Source: Variovorax sp. dw_308 | GTDB taxonomy: Bacteria; Pseudomonadota; Gammaproteobacteria; Burkholderiales; Burkholderiaceae_C | NCBI RefSeq assembly: GCF_019207085.1 | Contig: NZ_JAATOM010000004.1 | Location: 496,001 to 560,000 of the forward strand | Length of the DNA: 64,000 nucleotides | Direction of reading: 5' to 3' | Shown here: piece by piece, positions 33,093 through 42,004 of the stretch | Numbering within the stretch: position 1 is the first letter of the stretch | Layout of the letters: every line of letters begins with the position of its first letter | The notes under the pieces: model-generated | The model's input: the letters and a program-made list of their open reading frames with translations, nothing else | What the model was told of the DNA's origin: nothing | Database searches by the model: none | Translations under genes and position numbers: made by a program

Positions 33093-34009
33093 ACGCGACG
33101 CTGCTGCTGGAGCATGCCCTCAACGGGCTGCAGTTCGGGCTGATGCTGTTCCTGCTCGCGGCGGGCCTGACGCTGATCTTCGGCATCATGGATTTCATCA
33201 ACCTGGCGCATGGCTCGCTGTACATGGCGGGTGCGTATTTCGCGGCGACCTTCACCGAGATGAGCGGTTCCTTCTGGCTGGGCCTGCTGGGCGCGGTGGT
33301 CGCCACGGCCATCCTGGGTGCGCTGCTGGAACTGGTCATCTTCCGGCGGCTCTACAAGCGCGACCACATGTCGCATGTGCTCGCGACCTTCGCGCTGATC
33401 CTGATCTTCAACGATGCCGCCCGGATGATCTGGGGGCCGCAACCCCTGATGCTGAACACGCCGCCCTCGCTGTCGAATCCGGTGGAACTGCTGCCCGGCT
33501 TCTCGTACCCGTCGTTCCGCCTGTTCATCATCGGTGCGGGCCTGGCGGTGGCGGGCCTGCTGTACCTGCTGGTGGTGAAGACGCGGCTCGGCATGCAGGT
33601 GCGCGCCGGCGCCTCCAACCGCGACATGGTGCGCGTCATGGGCGTGAACATCCAGCGCATCTTCACGCTGCTGGTGGCGCTCGGTGCAGCCCTGTGCGCG
33701 GTGGCCGGCGCGCTGCTGGGGTCGGTGCTGTCGGTGCAGGTGGGCATGGGCGAAAGCATCCTCATCCTGGCCTTCGTCGTGATCGTGATCGGCGGCATCG
33801 GGTCGGTCCGCGGCGCGCTGTTCGGCGCCATCCTGGTGGGGGTGGTGGACACGCTGAGCCGCAGCCTGCTGCCCGCGGCGCTGAAGGCGATCGCGCCCGC
33901 GGACATCGCGTCCAGCCTCGGGCCGACGCTGGCCTCCATCCTCATCTACGTGCTGATGGCGACGGTGCTGTTCTTCAAGCCCGAGGGCCTGTTCCCCGCG
34001 CGGGGTTGA
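33089..34009 (+). CDS. livH: Branched-chain-type ABC importer permease LivH
   Basis: This 306-residue membrane permease begins with GTG at 33089, overlapping the SDR stop. The family opening 'GLQFGLMLFLLAAGLTLIFGIMDFINLAHG' and the ending 'LFGAILVGVVDTLSR...LFFKPEGLFPARG' are clear, with about eight helices. It pairs with LivM in the inner membrane. In this island it probably imports an aromatic or amino-acid-like substrate rather than leucine. Confidence 0.92.
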   Translation: MNATLLLEHALNGLQFGLMLFLLAAGLTLIFGIMDFINLAHGSLYMAGAYFAATFTEMSGSFWLGLLGAVVATAILGALLELVIFRRLYKRDHMSHVLATFALILIFNDAARMIWGPQPLMLNTPPSLSNPVELLPGFSYPSFRLFIIGAGLAVAGLLYLLVVKTRLGMQVRAGASNRDMVRVMGVNIQRIFTLLVALGAALCAVAGALLGSVLSVQVGMGESILILAFVVIVIGGIGSVRGALFGAILVGVVDTLSRSLLPAALKAIAPADIASSLGPTLASILIYVLMATVLFFKPEGLFPARG

Positions 34010-34014
34010 GGTCG

Positions 34015-35004
34015 ATGAAAGCAAGCATGAAAAGCACCCTGCACCACGCGGTCTCCGCGCCGCTGGCCCTGGCCTTGCTGGCGCTGCTGGCGGCGGTTCC
34101 CATCGTCGCGCAGGCTACGGGGCTGGATTTCTACGTCGGCTTTGCCACGCGGCTGCTCATCTTCTCGCTGGCGGCGACGAGCCTCAACCTCATCCTCGGC
34201 TTCGGTGGCATGGTGAGCCTGGGGCATGCCGCGTACTTCGGCTTTGGCGCGTACCTGGTCGGCATCCTCATGCAGCAAGGCATTGCGTCGGCATGGATCG
34301 CGTGGCCCGTCGTGATGATCGCCAGCGGCGTGCTGGCGCTGGTCATCGGCGTGGTGTCGCTGCGGACCAAGGGCGTGCACTTCATCATGATCACGCTGGC
34401 CTTCGCGCAGATGATGTACTACGTGATGACGTCGCTGAAGGCCTATGGCGGCGACGACGGGATGAGCCTCGCAGGGCGTTCGACGCTGGGCACATCGGCA
34501 CTGGACCTGAGCTCGGAGCCGGTCTTCTACTGGGTCGTGCTGGCCGTGACCGCGGCCGCGTCGTATCTGCTGTACCGGCTCATCAATTCCCGCTTCGGCC
34601 GCGTGATCCAGGCCATCCGCGAGAACGAGGTGCGCATGCAGGCGCTGGGTTATCCGGTGTTTCGCTACAAGCTCGCCTGCCTGGCCATTGCCGGATCGCT
34701 GGCGGGCCTGGCCGGTGCGCTGATCGCCAACCAGAACATGATGGTCACACCCGCGCTGTTGCACTGGTCGCAGTCGGGCACGCTCATGGTGATGGTGATT
34801 CTGGGCGGCATGGGCTATCTCTCCGGCGGCGTGCTCGGCGCGGTCGTGATGCTGGGGCTGGAGGAGATCCTCTCGGCGTACACCACGTACTGGCAGTTCG
34901 CGCTCGGCATCATCCTGCTGTGCGCGGTGATCGCCTTTCCGAAGGGGCTGGCGGGAATGCTGGAACGCATCTTCGCCGGCAAGTCCGGCAAGGGCGGCGC
35001 ATGA
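34015..35004 (+). CDS. livM: Branched-chain-type ABC importer permease LivM
   Basis: This 329-residue membrane permease has the signature 'ATSLNLILGFGGMVSLGHAAYFGFGAYLVGIL', the cytoplasmic coupling helix 'GRVIQAIRENEVRMQALGYPVFRYKLACLAIAG' and a short basic, Gly-rich tail. The start is ATG 34015, with a second ATG four codons later. It lies 5 bp after livH and overlaps livG by 4 bp. Confidence 0.92.
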   Translation: MKASMKSTLHHAVSAPLALALLALLAAVPIVAQATGLDFYVGFATRLLIFSLAATSLNLILGFGGMVSLGHAAYFGFGAYLVGILMQQGIASAWIAWPVVMIASGVLALVIGVVSLRTKGVHFIMITLAFAQMMYYVMTSLKAYGGDDGMSLAGRSTLGTSALDLSSEPVFYWVVLAVTAAASYLLYRLINSRFGRVIQAIRENEVRMQALGYPVFRYKLACLAIAGSLAGLAGALIANQNMMVTPALLHWSQSGTLMVMVILGGMGYLSGGVLGAVVMLGLEEILSAYTTYWQFALGIILLCAVIAFPKGLAGMLERIFAGKSGKGGA

Positions 35005-35756
35005 CCGAGCCGATCCTGCAACTGCACGATCTGGTCAAGCGCTACGGTGGGCTGACCGTCACCGACAGGCTGAACCTCGCCGTCATGCCGCGGCAGGTGC
35101 ACGCCATCATCGGTCCGAACGGCGCGGGCAAGACCACGCTGATCCAGCTCATCGCCGGAGCGCTGAAGCCGAACAGCGGGCGCATCGTGCTGGGTGGGCG
35201 CGACATCACGGCGCTGGCCATGCATGAGCGCGTCGCGCTGGGGCTGGCGCGCTCCTACCAGATCACGAACGTGTTCAAGACCTGCTCGGTGCTCGACAAC
35301 CTGGCGCTGTCGGTGCAGGCGCGCAGCGGCAGCAGCATGCGCTTCTGGCGGCGTGCGATCGACGAGGCGGCGCTGTTCAGGGAAGCCGCCGGTATCGCCG
35401 GGCGCGTGGGCCTGGCGGACCGGCTGCAGGTCATTGCCGCGAGCCTCTCGCACGGGGAGCAGCGCCAGCTGGAACTGGGCCTGGCATTGGCCAGTGCCCC
35501 GCAACTGCTGTTGCTGGACGAGCCGATGGCCGGCATGGGCCCCGAGGAATCGGCGCGGCTGATTCCGTTGATCAAGGAACTCGGCCGGCAACACACCGTG
35601 GTGCTGATCGAGCACGACATGGATGCCGTGTTCCAGCTGGCCGATTGCATCTCGGTGCTCGTGGCGGGGCAGGTGATGGCCACCGGAACGCCTGAACAGA
35701 TCCGCGCCAATGCCGCCGTGAAGAAGGCCTACCTGGGTGATGAGGTCACCCCATGA
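35001..35756 (+). CDS. livG: Branched-chain-type ABC importer ATPase LivG
   Basis: This 251-residue ATPase has Walker A 'GPNGAGKTTL' (38-47), Q-loop 'SYQITNVF', a divergent signature 'LSHGEQRQLELGLAL', Walker B 'LLLLDEPMAGMG' and H-loop 'LIEHDMDAVF'. The 'SHGEQ' form is normal for LivG. It is cytosolic and docks on LivH/LivM. It overlaps livF by 4 bp. Confidence 0.92.
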   Translation: MTEPILQLHDLVKRYGGLTVTDRLNLAVMPRQVHAIIGPNGAGKTTLIQLIAGALKPNSGRIVLGGRDITALAMHERVALGLARSYQITNVFKTCSVLDNLALSVQARSGSSMRFWRRAIDEAALFREAAGIAGRVGLADRLQVIAASLSHGEQRQLELGLALASAPQLLLLDEPMAGMGPEESARLIPLIKELGRQHTVVLIEHDMDAVFQLADCISVLVAGQVMATGTPEQIRANAAVKKAYLGDEVTP

Positions 35757-36472
35757 GCGGGCCCCGGGAAGTCCTCCGCGTCGATGCGATCGACGCCAGC
35801 TATGGCCAGAGCCAGGTGCTGTTCGGCATGCACCTGGCCATCCGCGAGGGCGAGACGGCCACGCTGCTCGGCCGCAATGGCGCCGGCAAGACCACGACGG
35901 TGCGCGCGATCCTCGGGCTTGCGTCACCGGGCAAGGGCAGCATCCACTTCGAGGGCCAACGCGTCGATGCATGGGCCACCGATCGCATCGCGCGCCTGGG
36001 CGTCGCGCTGGTGCCGGAAGGTCGGCAGATCTTTCCGAACCTGTCGGTCACCGAGAACCTGATCGCCTTCGCCGCCAATCGCAGAGGCGCCAAGGACCCC
36101 TGGACGCTCGGTCGCGTGCATGCGCTGTTCCCCCGCCTGAAGGAGCGTGCCCGCAACATGGGCAACCAGCTCTCGGGCGGCGAACAGCAGATGCTCGCGA
36201 TCGGCAGGGCGCTCATGACCAATCCGGCGCTGCTGATCCTGGACGAAGTCACGGAGGGGCTCTCGCCGCTGATCCGCGAGGAGATCTGGGCCTGCCTGCG
36301 GCAGCTCCGCGCGCAGGGCCAGACCGCCCTGGTCATCGACAAGTACGTGGAGCGCCTGCTGTCACTGGCCGACCACCACACCGTGGTGGAGAAGGGCCGT
36401 GTCGTGTGGACCGGCAGCAGCGCGCAACTGCGCGAGGCGCCGGACATCTGGCATCGCTACGTGGGTGTCTGA
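35753..36472 (+). CDS. livF: Branched-chain-type ABC importer ATPase LivF
   Basis: This 239-residue ATPase has Walker A 'GRNGAGKTTTV', signature 'LSGGEQQMLAIGRAL', Walker B 'LLILDEVTEGLSP' (the usual Pro after Glu is Val here) and the usual LivF ending 'IWHRYVGV'. It forms the nucleotide-binding heterodimer with LivG. Its 3' end overlaps by 16 bp the end of the convergent XRE-cupin regulator gene. Confidence 0.92.
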   Translation: MSGPREVLRVDAIDASYGQSQVLFGMHLAIREGETATLLGRNGAGKTTTVRAILGLASPGKGSIHFEGQRVDAWATDRIARLGVALVPEGRQIFPNLSVTENLIAFAANRRGAKDPWTLGRVHALFPRLKERARNMGNQLSGGEQQMLAIGRALMTNPALLILDEVTEGLSPLIREEIWACLRQLRAQGQTALVIDKYVERLLSLADHHTVVEKGRVVWTGSSAQLREAPDIWHRYVGV

Positions 36473-37185
36473 AGCCTCGTCATGACCAGCAGGATCTGCG
36501 CGTCCTTCCTGCTGGTGGACAGGTAGGCATGGCCGATGCCGCTGTCGAAATAGATCCACTCCGACTTCTTCAGCGACACCGTCTCCCCGCTCTCGAAGCA
36601 GAGCTGGATGGCGCCCGACAACACCAGCAGGAACTCCTGCCCCGGATGGGAGCCGTAGTCGTCGAACTCGTCCAGGCTGCGCGCCCTGATCCGGCTGTAG
36701 GCCGGCGTCATGCGCTTGTCCAGGAAGTCATTGGCGAGCAGGTGGTGGTCGTAGTGGTCGCTGGTGTAGTTGGGCGTGGACTCCAGCGACGAGCGGCTGT
36801 AGATCGTCGGCTTGCTGACCTTGCGGGCCGCCCTGGCCTTGGGCTCGGGCTGGAACAGCTGGGCGATGTCGATGCCCAGCGAGAGCGCCACGGCGGCGAA
36901 CTTCTCGTAGCTGATGGACACCTGGCCGAGTTCCATCTTGGAGAGCGTCGGCAGGCTTACGCCGGACTTCTCGGAAAGCTGCTTGAGCGTGAGGTCGCAG
37001 CTCTTGCGGACCTCGCGAATGCGATGGCCCATGGCCTGGCGGTCGATCTGCGTGGCCTGCGCCGGCGCCGCGGCCCGTGCTTTCGCGGTCGACCTGGCGG
37101 GTGCCGGCCGGGCCTTGGCGGCGCGGGCATTCGTTGCCGGGGCCTTCCTGGTTGGAGCCTGCGTGGAGTGAGATTTCTGGGTCAC
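36457..37185 (-). CDS. XRE-family regulator with C-terminal cupin sensor
   Basis: This 242-residue protein has a basic Ala/Lys-rich N-terminal tail (1-45), an XRE helix-turn-helix (about 50-110, 'LTLKQLSEKSGVSLPTLSKMELGQVSIS') and a cupin_2 ligand domain (about 165-235, 'HPGQEFLLVLSGAIQLCFESGETVSLKKSEWIYFDSGIGHAYL' region). Such regulators sense small catabolites. The gene is transcribed towards livF and divergently from the second binding protein, so it is well placed to control the island. Its own start region holds a GAGAATTCTC palindrome. Confidence 0.88.
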   Translation of the reverse strand: MTQKSHSTQAPTRKAPATNARAAKARPAPARSTAKARAAAPAQATQIDRQAMGHRIREVRKSCDLTLKQLSEKSGVSLPTLSKMELGQVSISYEKFAAVALSLGIDIAQLFQPEPKARAARKVSKPTIYSRSSLESTPNYTSDHYDHHLLANDFLDKRMTPAYSRIRARSLDEFDDYGSHPGQEFLLVLSGAIQLCFESGETVSLKKSEWIYFDSGIGHAYLSTSRKDAQILLVMTRLQTPT

Positions 37186-37239
37186 GATTCATTCAGTATG
37201 CCTCCGCGCGGCATTGGTGGAAACCATGTTCTCTCTTTC

Positions 37240-37249
37240 GAGAATTCTC
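37240..37249. promoter_or_regulatory. GAGAATTCTC palindrome in divergent intergenic region
   Basis: A perfect 10-bp palindrome inside an A/T-richer stretch sits 55 bp upstream of the XRE-cupin start and 87 bp upstream of the second Liv-type binding protein. Its position suggests an operator for the XRE protein or an overlapping pair of promoters. There is no direct evidence beyond symmetry and location. Confidence 0.35.
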
Positions 37250-37335
37250 ATTTACGATAATTACCGCGAGTCAACTGAGCGGAGGAATTGCTTTTTCGGC
37301 GGGCTCGCATCAAACAAATTCCTGGAGTCCATCGC

Positions 37336-38475
37336 ATGAAGTCTTCCCGTTTCATTCTCCTTGCCAGTCTTGCCACGACTTGCGCAGCCACCGCCTGGGC
37401 GCAGCAACCGGTCCAGGCCGTCACCATCGGCTACGTCGGTCCTACCTCCGGTTCCATGGCCCACTACGGCGTCGATGCCCGCAACGCCATCACGCTGGCC
37501 ATCGACGACCTCAATCAGCAGGCCCTGGTGATCGACGGCAAGCGAATCGAGTTCAAGCTGGCTGCGGAGGATGACGCGGGCGACCCCAAGCAAGGCACCA
37601 TCGCCGCGCAGAAGCTCTGCGACGCCAAGGTCTCCGGCGTGGTGGGCCACATCAACTCGGGCAGCGCGATTCCTGCCGCGCGCATCTACAACGAATGCGG
37701 CATTCCCCTGATCTCCCCGGGCGCCACCAACCCGCAGTTCACCAAGCCCGGCTACAAGAACGTGTTCCGCCTGGTGGCCAACGACAATGCGCTTGCCACG
37801 GGCCTGGCGCGTTACGCGGCCGAGCAGTTGAAGGTCAAGCGCGTGGTGGTCATCGACGATCGCTCCGCCTACGGCCAGGGCGTCTCCGAGGTGTTCGAGC
37901 GCGAGGCGCGCGCTGCGCACATCCAGATCATTTCGCATGAGTTCACCACCGACAAGGCGTCGGACTTCCAGTCGATCCTGACCAGCATCAAGGCGAAGAA
38001 CGCGCCCGCCATCTTCTTTGGCGGCAATGACGCGCAGGCCGGCCCGATGCTGCGCCAGATGGAGCAACTGGGCATGAGCGACGTGCGCCTCATGGGCGGC
38101 GACGGCATCTGCACCACGCAGCTTGGAAAGCTGGCCCAGAACGCCAAGCCGCTGGCCAACGTCCTGTGCGCCGAAGGTGGACTCGCCGTCGAGAAGATGA
38201 ACAACGGCAAGGCCTGGAAAGCCCGCTACGACCAGCGCTTTCCCAAGGAGTACGTGCTGTTCGCGCCCTATGCGTACGACGGCGTCATGGTGATGGCCGA
38301 CGCAATGAAGCGGGCCAATTCGACGGACCCGGCCAAGTACACGGCGGAACTCGCCAACACCAACTACCGCGGCCTGTCGACGCGCGTGCAGTTCGACAGC
38401 AAGGGCGACCTGAAGAACCCGCAGTTCACGCTGTACAACTACCAGGACGGCGTCAAGACACCGCTCTACGACTGA
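37336..38475 (+). CDS. Branched-chain-type ABC substrate-binding protein (second of two)
   Basis: This 379-residue LivK-type periplasmic protein has its signal peptide cleaved near 'AWA|QQPV'. The mature start 'VTIGYVGPTSGSMAHYGVDARNAITLAIDDLNQQ' and the core 'GGDGICTTQLGKL' match LivK/LivJ closely, including 'GVVGHINSGSAIPAARIYN' that frames the ligand pocket. It is closer to true branched-chain amino acid binders than the SBP at 28521. The ATG at 37336 follows CTGGAGTCC. It is divergent from the XRE-cupin gene. Confidence 0.92.
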   Translation: MKSSRFILLASLATTCAATAWAQQPVQAVTIGYVGPTSGSMAHYGVDARNAITLAIDDLNQQALVIDGKRIEFKLAAEDDAGDPKQGTIAAQKLCDAKVSGVVGHINSGSAIPAARIYNECGIPLISPGATNPQFTKPGYKNVFRLVANDNALATGLARYAAEQLKVKRVVVIDDRSAYGQGVSEVFEREARAAHIQIISHEFTTDKASDFQSILTSIKAKNAPAIFFGGNDAQAGPMLRQMEQLGMSDVRLMGGDGICTTQLGKLAQNAKPLANVLCAEGGLAVEKMNNGKAWKARYDQRFPKEYVLFAPYAYDGVMVMADAMKRANSTDPAKYTAELANTNYRGLSTRVQFDSKGDLKNPQFTLYNYQDGVKTPLYD

Positions 38476-38597
38476 GAAGGTGTGAATCTTTCTACTGCGG
38501 CCACCGATCTCGGGTCTGCGGTCCTCACCGCACGAGAGTGCGGTTCCGGTCCTCAACCCGACCTCGGCGCCCTCGCTACGAAATCTTCACACCTTCT
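38475..38597. repeat. 123-bp element with terminal inverted repeats
   Basis: Perfect 12-bp terminal repeats AGAAGGTGTGAA (38475-38486) and TTCACACCTTCT (38586-38597) bound the element, and similarity extends six more bases inward. An internal CCGCAC-GAGA-GTGCGG hairpin lies near the centre. The left end begins on the last base of the binding-protein stop codon. It resembles a MITE or structured intergenic repeat and may terminate or process the transcript before the aminotransferase gene. Confidence 0.7.
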
Positions 38598-38625
38598 GAG
38601 CCCCAGAACGTTCAGCCGCCACAAC

Positions 38626-39981
38626 ATGATCCTTGACGACTACCTTCGCAAGACCCCCACTTCCGCGCAGTGGTCGCAACGTGCCCGCAAGAGCATGCCC
38701 GACGGCGTCACGGTCGACACGCGCGTGTTCAACCCGTACAGCCTGTACGTGGCACACGCATCCGGCGTGCACAAGACCGATGTGGACGGCAACGTGCTGC
38801 TGGACTTCTTCGGCGGCCATGGCGCCATGGTGCTGGGGCACTGCCATCCGCGCGTCACCGCGGCGGCGACCGAGGCGATGGGGCGCGGCGTCCAGTACGC
38901 CGCATGCCATCCGCTCGAAGTCGGCTGGGCCGAACGCATCATCAAGCACATTCCAGGCGCCGCGAAGGTGCGATTCACCGGCAGCGGCACCGAGGCCACG
39001 ATGCTGGCCATGCGCCTGGCGCGCGCGCGCACGGGGCGCGAGTGCATCGTGCGGGTGGCCACGCATTACCACGGCTGGCATGACTTCGCGACCTCCGGCT
39101 ACAACGCGCACTTCGACGGCTCGCCGGCGCCCGGGGTGCTGGGCGAGGTGGCGGCCAAGACCCTGCTCGTGCCGCCCGACGACATCGCGGCGCTGGACCA
39201 GGTGTTCGCCCAACACGGCGCTGCCATCGCGGGCGTCATCGTCGAGCCGCTGGGTTCGCATTTCGGGCTGGTGCCCCTCGCAGACGCGTACCTGCAGCGA
39301 TGCGCCGACCTGGCACGCGCGCACGGGGCGCTGTTCATCCTCGACGAAGTGGTGTCCGGCTTCCGCATTGCGCCCGGAGGCATCCAGAGCCTGCTGGGCC
39401 TGCGGCCGGACCTCACTTGCCTCGGCAAGGCGGCCACGGGCGGCATGCCGGGCGGCGTGGTCGCGGGCAGCGAGGCTGTCATGGGCATGCTGGAGTCGTC
39501 GTCGTCACGCAAGGTGCTGCACCAGGGCACCTTCACCGGCAATCCGGTCACCGCTGCTGCGGCCATCGCGGCCATCGACGAGATCAGCGAGAAGGACGTC
39601 TGCGCGCACATCAACGCCTTGGGCGACTACGCACGCGAGAGCCTTAACGACATGTTCGATCGCAAGGGCGTGCGCTGGCTCGCCTACGGACGCTACTCGG
39701 GCCTGCATCTCATGCCCGGCCTGTCGCCGCGGGGCTCCGATCCCTTTGCAATCACGCGCGGGGAGATCGCAAAGCCGTCCGCGGAACTGGCGGCCGCATT
39801 GCGCATGGGCCTGATCCTGGAAGGCGTGGACATCGGCGGGCGCGGGACGGTGTTCTTCGCCTACCCGCATCAGCGGGAGCACGTGGACCAACTGGTCGCG
39901 GCGATGGATCGGGTGCTGGACCGCCTGGGCAGGCAGGGCCTGCTGGACGAGCGCGACATGGCGCACGCGACGCCGGCCTGA
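38626..39981 (+). CDS. Class III PLP aminotransferase, glutamate-1-semialdehyde aminomutase-like
   Basis: This 451-residue enzyme has 'TGSGTEATMLAMRLARA' (phosphate-binding GSGTEA), Asp240-Glu241 ('FILDEVVSGFR') and the PLP lysine Lys268 ('TCLGKAATGGMPGG'). It is longer than HemL and lacks its exact motifs, so it is more likely a catabolic aminotransferase or aminomutase that works on the imported amino compound. The start ATG 38626 has no strong Shine-Dalgarno sequence. It lies after the second binding protein, separated by the 123-bp repeat. Confidence 0.88.
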   Translation: MILDDYLRKTPTSAQWSQRARKSMPDGVTVDTRVFNPYSLYVAHASGVHKTDVDGNVLLDFFGGHGAMVLGHCHPRVTAAATEAMGRGVQYAACHPLEVGWAERIIKHIPGAAKVRFTGSGTEATMLAMRLARARTGRECIVRVATHYHGWHDFATSGYNAHFDGSPAPGVLGEVAAKTLLVPPDDIAALDQVFAQHGAAIAGVIVEPLGSHFGLVPLADAYLQRCADLARAHGALFILDEVVSGFRIAPGGIQSLLGLRPDLTCLGKAATGGMPGGVVAGSEAVMGMLESSSSRKVLHQGTFTGNPVTAAAAIAAIDEISEKDVCAHINALGDYARESLNDMFDRKGVRWLAYGRYSGLHLMPGLSPRGSDPFAITRGEIAKPSAELAAALRMGLILEGVDIGGRGTVFFAYPHQREHVDQLVAAMDRVLDRLGRQGLLDERDMAHATPA

Positions 39982-39989
39982 GCTCGGCC

Positions 39990-40925
39990 TCAGTTGCCTG
40001 TCGAATGCAGGGGTCGTGAACCGGCATCGGGCTCGAGCGCGCCGCAGCGCTCCAGCAGCCAGTCCCGGAACGCGACGAGTGCAGGCAGGCCCGCCTTTTC
40101 CTCGGGGTAGCAAAGATAGTAGCCCCAGGGCATGATGCGCCACACGGGAAGCGGACTGTGCACAACCCCGGCATCCAGATCCTGGTGCACGATGCACGCT
40201 GGCAGCAGGCCCAGACCCATGCCGCTGGCGACGGCCTGGACGATCGTGCTGCACATGTCGAGGCAGGGACCCGACAGCGACTTCGCATCGTCCACGCCGT
40301 GGACGCGGCACCAGTCGCGCCAGGCGTTCGGCACGCTCAGGTGGCGCAACAACGGGTAGTGAAGGACATCGGCCGGTTTGGCCAACGGCGGGGACCCGTG
40401 CGCCCGCTTCGATGGCGCGATCACGACGTTGTGGCTGCCAGCAAGGTAGTGGGCGCGGGCGCCGGGCCAGGAACCTTCGCCGAAGCGGATCGCGCAATCG
40501 AGTTCCGGCACCGAGAAGTCGTACGAGCGCACGTAGGGCACGAAACGCAATTCGATATCGGGATGGCGCTCACTGAACTCCCTGAGGTGCGGGACCACAT
40601 GCTTGTCGCCGAAAGACGGGACGCTCGAAATGCCCAGCGTCGTGCCTTGCGCCGCGCCCACCACCACGGACTTCGTGGCCTCTTCGAGTTCGCTGATCAG
40701 CGGTTCGATGCGTGCCACATAACGCTGTCCGGCGGGCGTCAGCCGAAGCTGCTTGCGGATGCGCTCGAACAGCGCCACGCCCAGCAGGTGCTCGAGTTCG
40801 AGCACCTGCTTGCTGACGGCGCTGGCTGTGAGATCCAGGTGAGTGGCCGCGCGCGCCATGCTCCCGAACCTGGCTGTCGCCAGCAGCGCCTGAAGGAGAT
40901 GGTGAGGAGGAACGAACCTTTTCAA
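39990..40925 (-). CDS. LysR-family transcriptional regulator, GcvA-like
   Basis: This LysR protein has the 'PPHHLLQALLATARFGSMARAATHLDLTASAVSKQVLELEHLLG' DNA-binding start and a GcvA-like effector domain. A TTG at 40925 gives a normal 311-residue protein; TTG 40934 or GTG 40988 are alternatives, none with a strong ribosome site. It is divergent from the Bug receptor and convergent with the aminotransferase gene, so either could be its target. Confidence 0.83.
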   Translation of the reverse strand: MKRFVPPHHLLQALLATARFGSMARAATHLDLTASAVSKQVLELEHLLGVALFERIRKQLRLTPAGQRYVARIEPLISELEEATKSVVVGAAQGTTLGISSVPSFGDKHVVPHLREFSERHPDIELRFVPYVRSYDFSVPELDCAIRFGEGSWPGARAHYLAGSHNVVIAPSKRAHGSPPLAKPADVLHYPLLRHLSVPNAWRDWCRVHGVDDAKSLSGPCLDMCSTIVQAVASGMGLGLLPACIVHQDLDAGVVHSPLPVWRIMPWGYYLCYPEEKAGLPALVAFRDWLLERCGALEPDAGSRPLHSTGN

Positions 40926-41037
40926 GGTGACCAAATGGAATGAGTTGCAGCGAATTTGTCGCTGTTCCCCGGCGGGGTGCACATACACAATAGCTCACAT
41001 AAGAAAAAGTTCCTGAAACCACCATGCTGTCACACCC

Positions 41038-42000
41038 ATGCTTCATCGTCGTACCGTGCTTTCGGCCATGCCGCTCCTGGCCATGGCCAAGCCTTCCCTT
41101 GCGCAGTTGCAAGCCTCGATCAAGGTCATCGTGCCGTTTTCCGCGGGCGGGACCACCGACCTGGTGGGCCGCATCGTCAGCGAGGCCTTGTCCAAGGTGT
41201 TGGACACACCCGTCGTGGTGCAGAACAAGGCCGGCGCCGGCGGCGCCATCGGCATGGGAGAACTGGCGAAGGCTGCGCCGGATGGCCTGACGCTGGGTAT
41301 TGCGAACCTGTCGACGCAGGTGGCCATACCGGTCGCCTACAAGAAGCCTCCCTACAACCCGGCCAGCGATTTCACCTATATCGGCGAACTGGCCCTGGCC
41401 CCCGCAGTCCTCCTCGTACGGTCGTCCTTGCCGGTGAACAACATGGCTGAGTTCATCCGGTATGCGAGGGCACGTCCGGGGCAGCTTTCCTATGGCTCGC
41501 CGGGTATCGGTTCGGCCGGACACTTTGGGGCAGAGATCTTCAAGGTATCGACGCGAACCTTCATCGTCCACATTCCCTATCGCGGCGGTGCCGGCCTGGT
41601 CAACGACCTGGTCGCCGGGCATCTCGACATGGGTTTCGATCAGGTCGCGACGGCGCTCCCTCATGTTCGCGCGGGCCGCCTGCGCGCTCTTGCGGTGACG
41701 TGGCCGGCGCGGCTGCCCGAATTGCCCGAGGTCCCGACCTTCGCGGAGGTTTCGCTTCCCGACAACAACGGGCCGACGTGGTTCGGCCTGGTCGGTCCGG
41801 CGGGGATGGCCCAGGGCTTGCGCGACAAGCTGAACGCATCGGTCAACCGGATTCTCGAGACGCCGCATGTGCGGCAGCGCATGGAACCCGTGGGGCTGTA
41901 CCCGAGCGCCTCCTCACCCGATCAATTTGCGTCGCGCGTCGCCAGCGACATCGTCGCGCTGCGGCGAATCGCGCGCGGCGCTCGCATCAGCCTGGACTGA
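41038..42000 (+). CDS. Bug-family tripartite tricarboxylate transporter receptor
   Basis: This 320-residue periplasmic binding protein has a signal peptide ending near 'KPSLA|QLQ'. It shows the Bug hallmarks 'IKVIVPFSAGGTTDLVGRIV', 'VVVQNKAGAGGAIGMGELAKA', 'YGSPGIGSAGHFGAEIF', 'HIPYRGGAGLVNDLVAGHLDM' and a 'RISLD' end. The ligand, probably a carboxylate, is unknown. It lies 4 bp before the N-formylglutamate amidohydrolase gene, suggesting that the protein feeds a formylated or acylated amino acid to that enzyme. Confidence 0.93.
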   Translation: MLHRRTVLSAMPLLAMAKPSLAQLQASIKVIVPFSAGGTTDLVGRIVSEALSKVLDTPVVVQNKAGAGGAIGMGELAKAAPDGLTLGIANLSTQVAIPVAYKKPPYNPASDFTYIGELALAPAVLLVRSSLPVNNMAEFIRYARARPGQLSYGSPGIGSAGHFGAEIFKVSTRTFIVHIPYRGGAGLVNDLVAGHLDMGFDQVATALPHVRAGRLRALAVTWPARLPELPEVPTFAEVSLPDNNGPTWFGLVGPAGMAQGLRDKLNASVNRILETPHVRQRMEPVGLYPSASSPDQFASRVASDIVALRRIARGARISLD

Positions 42001-42004
42001 AGCC

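Noticed and set aside
38626-39981. Assignment of the class III aminotransferase as HemL
   Set aside because: The PLP lysine and phosphate motifs fit the superfamily, but the position in a catabolic island and divergence from HemL motifs argue against a haem-synthesis role.
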